From Cupriavidus basilensis (lineage in GTDB: Bacteria; Pseudomonadota; Gammaproteobacteria; Burkholderiales; Burkholderiaceae): 64,000 bases of DNA. Each line of letters starts with the position of its first letter. Positions within the stretch are counted from its first letter, which is position 1. Shown here in pieces: positions 41,977-49,679 of the stretch. Position numbers and translations under genes: made by a program. The stretch lies in NCBI RefSeq assembly GCF_008801925.2, contig NZ_CP062804.1:3162001-3226000 (forward strand), given 5' to 3'. The notes beneath the pieces are model-generated. The model was not told the origin of the DNA. It saw only the letters and a program-made list of their open reading frames with translations, and did not search any database.

Positions 41977-41981
41977 GCTAT
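41977..41981. repeat. Target-site duplication GCTAT (right copy)
   Basis: Immediately follows the right terminal repeat and equals 37480-37484. Confidence 0.85.
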
Positions 41982-42031
41982 CGTCCCCCGAGCGTCTATA
42001 CTGCATTCGTTGCTTCACTGCGGAATGAACT

Positions 42032-42721
42032 ATGGAATACGCTCCCAGCATCAGCCAGATGGCCGGCCTGCTTGCCGACCCGGGACGCGCCGCCATGTTG
42101 TGGGCGCTGATGGACGGCAGCGCCCGCCCGGCCGGCGAGCTTGCGGCCATCGCCGGCTTGTCGGCATCGTCCACCAGCGGTCACCTGGCGCGGCTCAGTG
42201 AGGGTGGCCTGCTCGCCGTGCAGACGCGCGGGCGCAATCGCTACTACCGGCTCGCCACGCCGGAGATCGGTGTCGCCATCGAGGCGCTCGCCAGTGCGTC
42301 GCTGGCCAGCCAGCCGCCGCGCGTGCGCGCGGTGCCCGCGTCGCGTACCGCGCCGGCGGCCTTGCGCCAGGCGCGCACCTGCTACGACCACCTGGCGGGC
42401 GAGTTGGCGGTTTCCCTGTTCGAGCGCATGTCGCATGCCAACTGGATCGTGGTGGACGGCACGGCAGTGGACCTCACCGACAGCGGCAGTGCGGGCATGG
42501 TGCAGCTTGGCGTGGACCTGGATCTCGCGCGCCGCAAGCGGCGGCAGTTTGCCTGCACCTGCCCCGACTGGAGCGAGCGCAAGCCGCACCTTGGCGGCGC
42601 GCTTGGCGCGGCGCTGCTCGATAACATGATGGCCAACAGCTGGATCGAGCCCACGACCACATCGCGCGCGCTGCGCGTGACGCCGCGCGGGCAACGCGAG
42701 ATCCTGCGCATTGCCGGCTGA
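42032..42721 (+). CDS. ArsR/SmtB-type winged-helix regulator
   Basis: 229 residues. The winged helix is at about 5-75 (MAGLLADPGRAAMLWALMDGSARPAGELAAIAGLSASSTSGHLARLSEGGLLAVQTRGRNRYYRL). The C-terminal 110 residues contain ARTCYDHLAGELAVSLFERM and end with a conserved-looking LRVTPRGQREI. ArsR proteins of this long type sense diverse ligands. TATACT at 41997-42002 is a possible -10, but the matching -35 region coincides with the transposon junction, so the insertion may have altered its expression. Confidence 0.88.
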   Translation: MEYAPSISQMAGLLADPGRAAMLWALMDGSARPAGELAAIAGLSASSTSGHLARLSEGGLLAVQTRGRNRYYRLATPEIGVAIEALASASLASQPPRVRAVPASRTAPAALRQARTCYDHLAGELAVSLFERMSHANWIVVDGTAVDLTDSGSAGMVQLGVDLDLARRKRRQFACTCPDWSERKPHLGGALGAALLDNMMANSWIEPTTTSRALRVTPRGQREILRIAG

Positions 42722-42800
42722 GCGCAAGCTCATCCTTGGACAACACCTTTTCCGATTTCAATGCGCCGAGCCGGCGCCGCACCGATGGAGGGCTGATGCA

Positions 42801-43310
42801 ATGAGCGACGAACTGAGTAACGAGGCGCGCGAGGCGCTCTGGCGCCTGATTGAGCTGATCGACTTCGACGACGCAGCCATGGTGGAGAAGCACCAGATGC
42901 TGTTCGACGAAGCCCTCGCCAACTCGGACGACGCGGATGTGGTCGAGGGCCAGGAACTGCTCTGGATCCTGAAGGACGTGATCGACTGGGAAGCGGGCTT
43001 CTACGTGGACTGGAAAGACACCTCATCTTTCATCAGTTGCATGGATGAGCTGTGCGCCAGGGTCGATATCGAGCTGGACTGGGGCGTGGAGGATCCGGAG
43101 GACGAGGAGTTCCTGGAGAAAGCCAGCGTGCCCGAGCTGATGGAACTGGCTCATGAGCAGTTGCGGCTGGCCGGCATCACGCTCTGGAACTGGAACACCG
43201 ATGGCGATGCCTATGCAGGCTGGATCGCCCGCGCCGAGGATGATGAGGAAATGACCACCCTGGCCGAAACACTGGGGCTGGAGATCAGGACAGGCGACCA
43301 GGCGTATTGA
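42801..43310 (+). CDS. DUF6630-like acidic protein
   Basis: 169 residues, strongly acidic, preceded by GGAGG. Contains LLWILKDVIDWEAGFYVDWKDTSSF and LDWGVEDPEDEEFL, then QLRLAGITLWNWNTDGDAYAGWI, which I match to the DUF6630 family from memory. No membrane segment or catalytic motif. Probably co-transcribed with the ArsR gene 80 bases upstream. Confidence 0.75.
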   Translation: MSDELSNEAREALWRLIELIDFDDAAMVEKHQMLFDEALANSDDADVVEGQELLWILKDVIDWEAGFYVDWKDTSSFISCMDELCARVDIELDWGVEDPEDEEFLEKASVPELMELAHEQLRLAGITLWNWNTDGDAYAGWIARAEDDEEMTTLAETLGLEIRTGDQAY

Positions 43311-43343
43311 GGCTGCGGAGCCGGCCCCGGTCGCAGCGCGGCC

Positions 43344-44273
43344 TCAGCCGGTGATCCCCACGCCAACCGCGCCTTGCTGATTCGTGGCGCCCAGGGTGCG
43401 CTCCAGCACATCGAGAAATGCCCTGACGCTGGCCGGCATCAGCTTGCGCGCGGGCATCAGCACAAACACCTTCAGCGGCGACGACGAATACGCCGGCAGC
43501 ACCCGCACAAGGCGCCCCTGCTCCAGTTCATCCTGCGCGTAGCGCGGCGACAGGCGGGCCACGCCAAGGCCATCGGTGGCGGCTTTCAGGCGGATCTCCG
43601 CACTCTGCGTGCGCATGCGCGGCTCCACCGCCATGCTGGCCACCTCCACATCGTCGCGCAGGAACTCCCAGCGCCGGTCCTCGGCGTCGCCCAGCAGGGG
43701 CCAGCCGGCCAGCTCCTGTGGCGTGCGCGGCAGGCCCCGCGCGCGGATCAGCGCTGGCGCGGCAAAAAAGCCGCGCTCGATGCGCACTACCCGCTTGCTG
43801 GCAAAGGAGCTGTCGTGCAGGCCGGTGGTCGTCGTCACAAAGGCCAGGTCGTAGCCTTGCCCGACCAGGTCGGGCTGCTCCCAGCTCACATCGACCTGCA
43901 CGCGCAGCTCTGGATGCAGCCGCAGCAGTTGTGTGAGGATGGGCGAGATATGCAGGGAGCCAACCTCGTAGGGTGTGGAAATGCGCAGCGTTCCGCTGAC
44001 TTGCTCGCTGACCGACACTGCCTCGGCGCTGATTTCGCGCAGCTCGTTAAACAGGGGCGCAACCCGGTCGTAGAGTTGCTGGCCCCGCTCGGTCACCCGC
44101 ACGCGGCGCGTGGTGCGCTCGAACAGGCGCACGCCCAGCTGCACCTCCAGCCGCGACACCGCCGCGCTGGCGGATGACTTCGGCACGTCGGCCAGATCCG
44201 CCCCCTTGGTGAAACTGGCGCCCTCCACCACCCGGCAGAAAATTTCCCAGTCCTTCCATTCGATCGTCTTCAT
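43344..44273 (-). CDS. LysR family transcriptional regulator
   Basis: 309 residues from ATG 44273. N-terminal helix-turn-helix KDWEIFCRVVEGASFTKGADLADVPKSSASAAVSRLEVQLGVRLFERTTRRVRVTERG, then the two-lobed effector domain. The long ATG at 44339 adds 22 basic residues without ribosome site. Divergent from the TetR gene at 44465. Target unknown. Confidence 0.93.
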   Translation of the reverse strand: MKTIEWKDWEIFCRVVEGASFTKGADLADVPKSSASAAVSRLEVQLGVRLFERTTRRVRVTERGQQLYDRVAPLFNELREISAEAVSVSEQVSGTLRISTPYEVGSLHISPILTQLLRLHPELRVQVDVSWEQPDLVGQGYDLAFVTTTTGLHDSSFASKRVVRIERGFFAAPALIRARGLPRTPQELAGWPLLGDAEDRRWEFLRDDVEVASMAVEPRMRTQSAEIRLKAATDGLGVARLSPRYAQDELEQGRLVRVLPAYSSSPLKVFVLMPARKLMPASVRAFLDVLERTLGATNQQGAVGVGITG

Positions 44274-44395
44274 TCGCCATCCCCGTGCCACGTGGCGCGC
44301 CTCGTGAGTCGTGCGCGTCAATGTGGGGGATTGTCCCATGCGGCGAACAATGACGTGCGGGCAACTAGCGGGCAGAGTTGCCTTCCATTCTTTCC

Positions 44396-44429
44396 TTGAC
44401 TATTTACATCGTAAATCTACACTGTAAAT
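44396..44429 (+). promoter_or_regulatory. TetR-type operator over the carotenoid-oxygenase operon promoter
   Basis: TTGACT (44396-44401) and TACACT (44418-44423) make a promoter with 16-bp spacing. Two dyads overlap it: TTTAC-ATC-GTAAA (44403-44415) and the adjacent CTAC-ACT-GTAAA (44417-44428). The TetR gene starts at 44465. Confidence 0.65.
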
Positions 44430-44464
44430 TATCGTTTCCGAAGCAACGCCTTACCGCACCAGAC

Positions 44465-45178
44465 ATGGCAAGAAACCTCACCCAGGAAGAGATCGACGCG
44501 TTCAAGGCCCGCCTGTGCGCGGTAGCGGAGCGGCGCTTCGTCGAAGGCGGCGTCGCCAGCGTGAGCATGCGCCAGCTCGCCGAGGAACTGGGCTGCAGCC
44601 CGATGACGCCCTACCGTTACTTCAAGGACAAGGACGACATCCTGGCGACGGTGCGCACCGCCGCGTTCGACCGTTTCGCCGCCGCCCTTGAAGCCGCAGG
44701 CGCCAGCGTTGCCGAGCCGCGCGAACGCGCGCGCGCGGTGGGCGAGGCCTATCTCGCCTTTGCCTTTGCCGAGCCCAATGCCTACCGGCTGATGTTCGAC
44801 ATGACCCAGCCGGACGACGACCGCTACCCCGACCTGGAGCGCGCCGGCTCGCGTGCGCGCCGCACCATGAGCGCGCATCTGGAGACCATGGCGCAGCGCG
44901 GCCTGATCCATGGCGACCCGCAGGTGCTGAGCTATGTGATCTGGGCCTCGATCCACGGGCTGGTGATGCTGCGCCTGGCCGGCAAGCTGCCCGGCGACCC
45001 CGACTTCCGCGTCATCCACGCGGAGATGTTGCGGCTGCTGGCTGCCGGCATGCGCGCGCCCATGCCCGACGCCAGCTTGGAAGCAGGTCATGAAGCAGAT
45101 CGCAAAGCCGTTAGCGAACCCGTCCCCCCAGCTACGCCAACGCCAATCCGGCAGCAGCGCAAAAGGAGCTCCCAATGA
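44465..45178 (+). CDS. TetR family transcriptional regulator
   Basis: 237 residues. HTH at about 15-60 (AERRFVEGGVASVSMRQLAEELGCSPMTPYRYFKDKDDILATVRTAAF). The C-terminal ligand domain follows the TetR_C pattern with FAEPNAYRLMFDM. The last 30 residues are a polar tail. It overlaps the carotenoid oxygenase gene by four bases. The dyads in front make autorepression of the whole operon likely. Confidence 0.93.
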   Translation: MARNLTQEEIDAFKARLCAVAERRFVEGGVASVSMRQLAEELGCSPMTPYRYFKDKDDILATVRTAAFDRFAAALEAAGASVAEPRERARAVGEAYLAFAFAEPNAYRLMFDMTQPDDDRYPDLERAGSRARRTMSAHLETMAQRGLIHGDPQVLSYVIWASIHGLVMLRLAGKLPGDPDFRVIHAEMLRLLAAGMRAPMPDASLEAGHEADRKAVSEPVPPATPTPIRQQRKRSSQ

Positions 45179-46569
45179 GCCAGCCGTTCCCGTCCACGCC
45201 CTATCTCAGCGGCAACTTCGCCCCCATCCTGATGGAATGCGATGCGCCCGACCTGCCGGTACTTGGCGAGCTGCCGCGCGCGCTGCGCGGCACGCTCTAC
45301 CGCAACGGGCCAAACCCGCAGTACGCCCCGCGCGATGCGCATTACCACTGGTTCATCGGCGATGGCATGGTGCACGCCTTCCACATGGAAGACGGCCGCG
45401 TGCGCTACCGCAACCGCTGGGTACGCACCAACAAGTTCCAGCGCGAGCAGGCCGCGGGGCAGGCGCTGTTCGGCAGCTGGGGCAACCCGGCCACCACCGA
45501 TCCGTCAGTGCTCGGGCAAAACGGCGGCGTGGCCAACACCAATATCCTCAGCCACGCCGGCCGCCTGCTGGCGCTGGAAGAAGCCGACCTGCCGGTGGAG
45601 CTGGACGCCCAGACCCTGGCCACGCGCGGCGATGTCGACTACGGCGGCAAGCTCACTGGCGCGATGACCGCGCACCCCAAGGTGGACCCGGTGACCGGCG
45701 AGATGGTGTTCTTCGCTTACTCGACCGATGGCCCCTTCACTCCCGGCATGCGCTACGGCGTGGTGGATCGCAACGGGCAGCTGCAGCGCCTTGAACACTT
45801 CGAAGCGCCGTTTCCCAGCATGGTCCACGATTTCCTGGTCACGCAGAAGCATGTGCTGTTTCCCATCCTGCCGCTGGCCGGCAGCATGGAGCGCGCCATG
45901 CGCGGCGAGCCGGCTTACGTGTGGGAGCCGCAAAAGGGCTCGCACATCGGCATCATGCCGCGCAATGGCGGCACCGCGCAGATGCGCTGGTTCCGCGGCG
46001 AGGCCTGCTACGTATTTCACGTGATGAATGCCTGGGACGCCGGCAACAAGGTCATCGCCGACGTGATGCAGTATGAATCCTCCCCCATCTTCAATCCCGA
46101 CGGCAACGGCACCGGCGCGCGGCTGTGCCGCTGGACCTTCGACATGGCCGGCAAGTCGGACACGTTCACGCGCGAATACCTGGACGACACGGCGGGCGAG
46201 TTCCCGCGCTTCGACGAGCGCTTCTCCACGCTGCCTTATCACCATGGCTACTACGCGTTCCGCCAGTACGAGAGCAGCGTGCGCGGCAGCTACGACAGCC
46301 TGGCCCACCTGGACCTGCGCAGCGGCAAGCGCGCCACCTACCAGTTGCCCGAGGGCGATGCCTTCTCCGAGCCGGTGTTTGTGCCGCGCGCGGCCGACAG
46401 TGCCGAAGGCGATGGCTGGCTGCTGGCTACCGTCTACCGGGGCGCGCAGGCGCGCAGCGACCTGGTCGTGCTGGATGCCAGCGCGGTTGCCGATGGGCCG
46501 GTTGCCACGGTACAGCTTTCGCACCGCGTGCCGTTCGGCTTTCATGGCAACTGGTGCGGCGCGGACTGA
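45175..46569 (+). CDS. Carotenoid oxygenase family (RPE65/lignostilbene dioxygenase-like) protein
   Basis: 464 residues. The seven-bladed propeller family is shown by RGTLYRNGPNPQY and HWFIGDGMVHAFH near the N-terminus. The four iron-binding histidines are H167 (TAHPKV), H218 (MVHDF), H282 (VFHVMNAW) and H457 (FHGNW). The enzyme cleaves a C=C bond of an apocarotenoid or a stilbene-type phenolic with O2. No carotenoid synthesis genes are nearby, so an aromatic stilbene substrate is at least as likely. Second gene of a TetR-controlled operon. Confidence 0.93.
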   Translation: MSQPFPSTPYLSGNFAPILMECDAPDLPVLGELPRALRGTLYRNGPNPQYAPRDAHYHWFIGDGMVHAFHMEDGRVRYRNRWVRTNKFQREQAAGQALFGSWGNPATTDPSVLGQNGGVANTNILSHAGRLLALEEADLPVELDAQTLATRGDVDYGGKLTGAMTAHPKVDPVTGEMVFFAYSTDGPFTPGMRYGVVDRNGQLQRLEHFEAPFPSMVHDFLVTQKHVLFPILPLAGSMERAMRGEPAYVWEPQKGSHIGIMPRNGGTAQMRWFRGEACYVFHVMNAWDAGNKVIADVMQYESSPIFNPDGNGTGARLCRWTFDMAGKSDTFTREYLDDTAGEFPRFDERFSTLPYHHGYYAFRQYESSVRGSYDSLAHLDLRSGKRATYQLPEGDAFSEPVFVPRAADSAEGDGWLLATVYRGAQARSDLVVLDASAVADGPVATVQLSHRVPFGFHGNWCGAD

Positions 46570-46651
46570 TCCGGCAACAAGACACGCATCGACATTCACT
46601 GCCTGGCGGCCGGGCTTGCTTCGGGCCGCAAACCACCCCAAGGAGAGCAGC

Positions 46652-47230
46652 ATGGGAATGCTGATTGGATTTGCCCCGTTCGTCGCTTTTTTTATCGCCA
46701 TGCGGAGCATCTCGCCGCTGGCCGGCCTGGCCGCGGCCTTCGTGGTCTCGCTGTTGCTGTGCCTGCGCATGTGGCGGCGCGGCGAATCGCTCAAGGTGCT
46801 GGAGCTTGGCAGCCTGGCCTTGTTTGCGTTGCTGCTGCTATATACCATCAGCGCCGCGCCGCAATGGACGGTGGCCACGGTGCGGCTCGCGGTGGATGCG
46901 GGCCTGCTGGCGATCGTGGTGGTCTCGCTGGCGATCGGGCGCCCGTTCACGCTGCAATATGCCCGCGAGCAGGTGCCCCAGGAATACTGGGCGTCGCCGC
47001 GCTTCCTGGCGGTAAACCGGCATATCACGCTGGCGTGGGCCGCCGCGCTGGCCGTGATGGTAGCCGCCGACGCGGCGGCGGAATACGTCAGCGCCATCCC
47101 GTTGTGGGTCGACGTGGCGGCGACGGTGGCTGCGTTCGCCGGCGCCGTGATCTTCACGGTGCGCTACCCGGCAGCTGTGCGGCGGGCAGCCGAGGCGGCG
47201 GCGGCCACGCCGGGCCGGCCGCTGGCATAG
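46652..47230 (+). CDS. Integral membrane protein (unknown) of the carotenoid-oxygenase operon
   Basis: 192 residues from ATG 46652, preceded by AAGGAGAG. About six hydrophobic helices with a loop containing ARGQ-like REQVPQEYWASPRFLAVNRHIT between helices 4 and 5. No family recognised. It is probably co-transcribed with the oxygenase. Confidence 0.7.
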   Translation: MGMLIGFAPFVAFFIAMRSISPLAGLAAAFVVSLLLCLRMWRRGESLKVLELGSLALFALLLLYTISAAPQWTVATVRLAVDAGLLAIVVVSLAIGRPFTLQYAREQVPQEYWASPRFLAVNRHITLAWAAALAVMVAADAAAEYVSAIPLWVDVAATVAAFAGAVIFTVRYPAAVRRAAEAAAATPGRPLA

Positions 47231-47375
47231 CCGGAAGCCACCCGGCCCCACAGGCTTCTGGTGCGTTTCTCCCCGATCTGTGGCGAATTTCCCGCACGGA
47301 GAGCGGGAGGCGCTTTTGCCATGAAGCCAAGCACCAATGCCGGCCTGTTGCGGGCGGCGCGCTGGCGTGGCGGGG

Positions 47376-47396
47376 AAAACGGCGGCCTAGGCCGCC
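47376..47396 (-). terminator. Rho-independent terminator for the alcohol dehydrogenase gene
   Basis: GGCGGCCTAGGCCGCC (47381-47396) is a perfect palindrome. On the minus strand it is followed by GTTTT. Confidence 0.6.
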
Positions 47397-47404
47397 GCCG
47401 GGCT

Positions 47405-48493
47405 TCAGTGCTCGAACATGATCACGGAGCGCGCCAGTTCGCCGCGGCGCAGTTCGTCAAAGGCCTCGTTGATGTTCTCCAGCGGCATGCGGCGCGAAAT
47501 CAGCTCGTCCAGCTTGAGCTTGCCCGACAGGTAGAAATCGACCAGCCGCGGCATATCCACCGGGAAGCGGTTGGAGCCCATCATCGAGCCCTGGATGCGC
47601 TTCTCGGCCAGGAAGTCCGTGCCCTTGATCTCGATCTTCACGCCCGGCGCGATCATGCCGATCACCGTGGCGGTGCCGCCGCGGCGCAGCATGGAGAAGG
47701 CTTGCTCTGCGGTCTGCTTCAGGCCGATGGCTTCGAACGCATGGTGCACGCCGCCACGGGTCAGCTCGCGCACGGCTTCCACCGCATCCACGTCAGCCGC
47801 GTTGATCACATCGGTCGCGCCGAATTGCCTGGCAAGTTCCAGCTTGCCGGGCACCCGGTCGATCGCGATAATGCGGCCCGCGCCGGCAATGGCCGCGCTG
47901 TTGATGGTGGCCAGGCCGATGCCGCCGCAGCCGATCACCGCCACGGTCTCGCCCGGGCTCACGCGCGCGGTGTGGATGACCGCGCCCATGCCGGTGGTCA
48001 CCGCGCAGCCAATCAGCGCGGCGCGGTCCAGCGGCATATCGCGGCGGATGGCCACCAGCGCGTGCTCGTGGATCAGCATCTGCTCGGCAAAGGCCGACAG
48101 GTTCAGGAACTGGTTCATCGGCCCGCCCTTGGCCGCCAGCAGGCGCGGCTCCTCACCCTCGCGGCGCTTGGTGTCGGGCTCCACGCACAGCGACAGGTGG
48201 CCGGTCAGGCAGTGCTCGCAGTGTCCGCAATAGGCCGACAGGCAAGTGATCACGTGATCGCCGGGCTTGACCGTGCGCACTTCGGAACCCACCTGCTCGA
48301 CCACGCCGGCCGCCTCGTGCCCGAGCACAACCGGCATCGGGAAGGGATAGGCGCCGTCTAGAAAATGCAGGTCCGAGTGGCAAACACCCACCGCCGCCGT
48401 GCGCAGCAGCACCTCGTGCGGGCCCGGCTTGCCAATGGCGACGTCTTCGATCACCAGCGGGGTCTTGGGTTGATGCAGGACAGCGGCTTTCAT
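47405..48493 (-). CDS. Zinc-dependent alcohol dehydrogenase (MDR family)
   Basis: 362 residues from ATG 48493 with GAGGAGACC before it. Catalytic zinc ligands C38 (GVCHSD), H59-E60 (GHEAAG); structural zinc cysteines C89, C92, C95 and C103. The Rossmann motif is VIGCGGIGLAT. The length and the AKGGPMNQF insert resemble class III/FlhA-like or aryl-alcohol dehydrogenases. Substrate not fixed. Monocistronic with its own terminator. Confidence 0.93.
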   Translation of the reverse strand: MKAAVLHQPKTPLVIEDVAIGKPGPHEVLLRTAAVGVCHSDLHFLDGAYPFPMPVVLGHEAAGVVEQVGSEVRTVKPGDHVITCLSAYCGHCEHCLTGHLSLCVEPDTKRREGEEPRLLAAKGGPMNQFLNLSAFAEQMLIHEHALVAIRRDMPLDRAALIGCAVTTGMGAVIHTARVSPGETVAVIGCGGIGLATINSAAIAGAGRIIAIDRVPGKLELARQFGATDVINAADVDAVEAVRELTRGGVHHAFEAIGLKQTAEQAFSMLRRGGTATVIGMIAPGVKIEIKGTDFLAEKRIQGSMMGSNRFPVDMPRLVDFYLSGKLKLDELISRRMPLENINEAFDELRRGELARSVIMFEH

Positions 48494-48639
48494 GGGTCTC
48501 CTCGTTGTTCGATCTCGTTTGGCACAATTCGCTACGATTCCCGTCCCCGGCAACGGCGGGGGCACGGCTACCATACAACCGAAACGCCGTTCAGTGAAGC
48601 CATAAAACAGCGCCTGCCGTCCGGCCACGCGCCTGAGGA

Positions 48640-49530
48640 TCAGGAATGCGACGCCGCCTTGTCCTGTTGTGCGGGTGCGGGCGCCGGCTCCGCAGCAGCA
48701 ACATCAGCGGCCGGTTCCGCGTTGCGCCGCTGGTGGTACTTGCGCAGGATCTGCTGCGCGATCGACAGCCGCGAGGCCACCGGCACCGGGAACCGCACCA
48801 GCGCATCGAGCCGGTCCGCCGCCATGGCTTCGAACATCACGCGCGGCTCGAACTGCGAGAGATCGAGAAAGCGCGAGCCGCCGTATTCCTCCAGGCTGTG
48901 CCGGGCCTCGGCCAGGAAGCCGGCGCACACCTCTTCCGTGATCGCGATCAGGTCGGCCTCGACGCGGTCCGGGTCGCTCTTCTCCGGCAACGGGATGCGC
49001 AGCGTGTCCAGGGTGTACTTGCCCGCCTGGGAGTGGTTGCGCACGGCGACAGTCAGCAACATGCTGTTGGGAATCTGCACCGTGGACCCCGTGAACTGGC
49101 GCGCCCCGGCAATCTCCACCAGCGTGGTAGTGAGCGCGTCCATGTCCACCACCTCGCCGGAATGCGGGCCGATCTCGACGATATCGCCAAGCTGGAAGGG
49201 GCGCGCCATCATGCGCAGGAAGGCGCCCAGGAAACACATCACCAGTTCCTTGCCGCCGATCACCAGGGCCACCGCGAAGGCGGTCAGCGAGATCGCCACG
49301 CTCTTGAGTTCGGACACCCAGATGCCCAGCAGCAGCAGGAACACCACCGCGGCAACCGCATTGCGCGAAGCCACGGTCCAGGTGCGATAGCTGCCGCGGT
49401 TGTCCTTGTCCCCTTGCTGGCGGGCCTGGAAAAAGCGGTTGATGAACTTCACGGCCAGCATGCCGGCCAGCACGATGCCGACGCTAAGCGCGATGTGTAG
49501 AAGATAGCTGTCGTTGAAGGGCAGGTTCAT
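48640..49530 (-). CDS. MscS-type mechanosensitive channel
   Basis: 296 residues from ATG 49530. Two N-terminal helices, then the pore helix plus MscS beta domain (FAVALVIGGKELVMCFLGAFLRMMARPFQLGDIVEIGPHSGEVVDMDALTTTLVEI) and VQIPNSMLLTVAVRN. The Pro/Ala/Glu-rich tail is not conserved. Releases solutes on hypo-osmotic shock. An upstream in-frame ATG at 49782 would add 84 non-family residues. Confidence 0.9.
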   Translation of the reverse strand: MNLPFNDSYLLHIALSVGIVLAGMLAVKFINRFFQARQQGDKDNRGSYRTWTVASRNAVAAVVFLLLLGIWVSELKSVAISLTAFAVALVIGGKELVMCFLGAFLRMMARPFQLGDIVEIGPHSGEVVDMDALTTTLVEIAGARQFTGSTVQIPNSMLLTVAVRNHSQAGKYTLDTLRIPLPEKSDPDRVEADLIAITEEVCAGFLAEARHSLEEYGGSRFLDLSQFEPRVMFEAMAADRLDALVRFPVPVASRLSIAQQILRKYHQRRNAEPAADVAAAEPAPAPAQQDKAASHS

Positions 49531-49679
49531 GAGGATCGGTCCGGATACCGCGAGGATGCAAACCCCAGATTCTAGCCATGCCGCACCGCAACCAGCGCAA
49601 AACCCGCCGCAGCCCCGCCCCGCGCCTTTCCCCAGGCGGCGTTTTCTCTTATGATGCCGCCCAATGTACCAGCCGGTAA

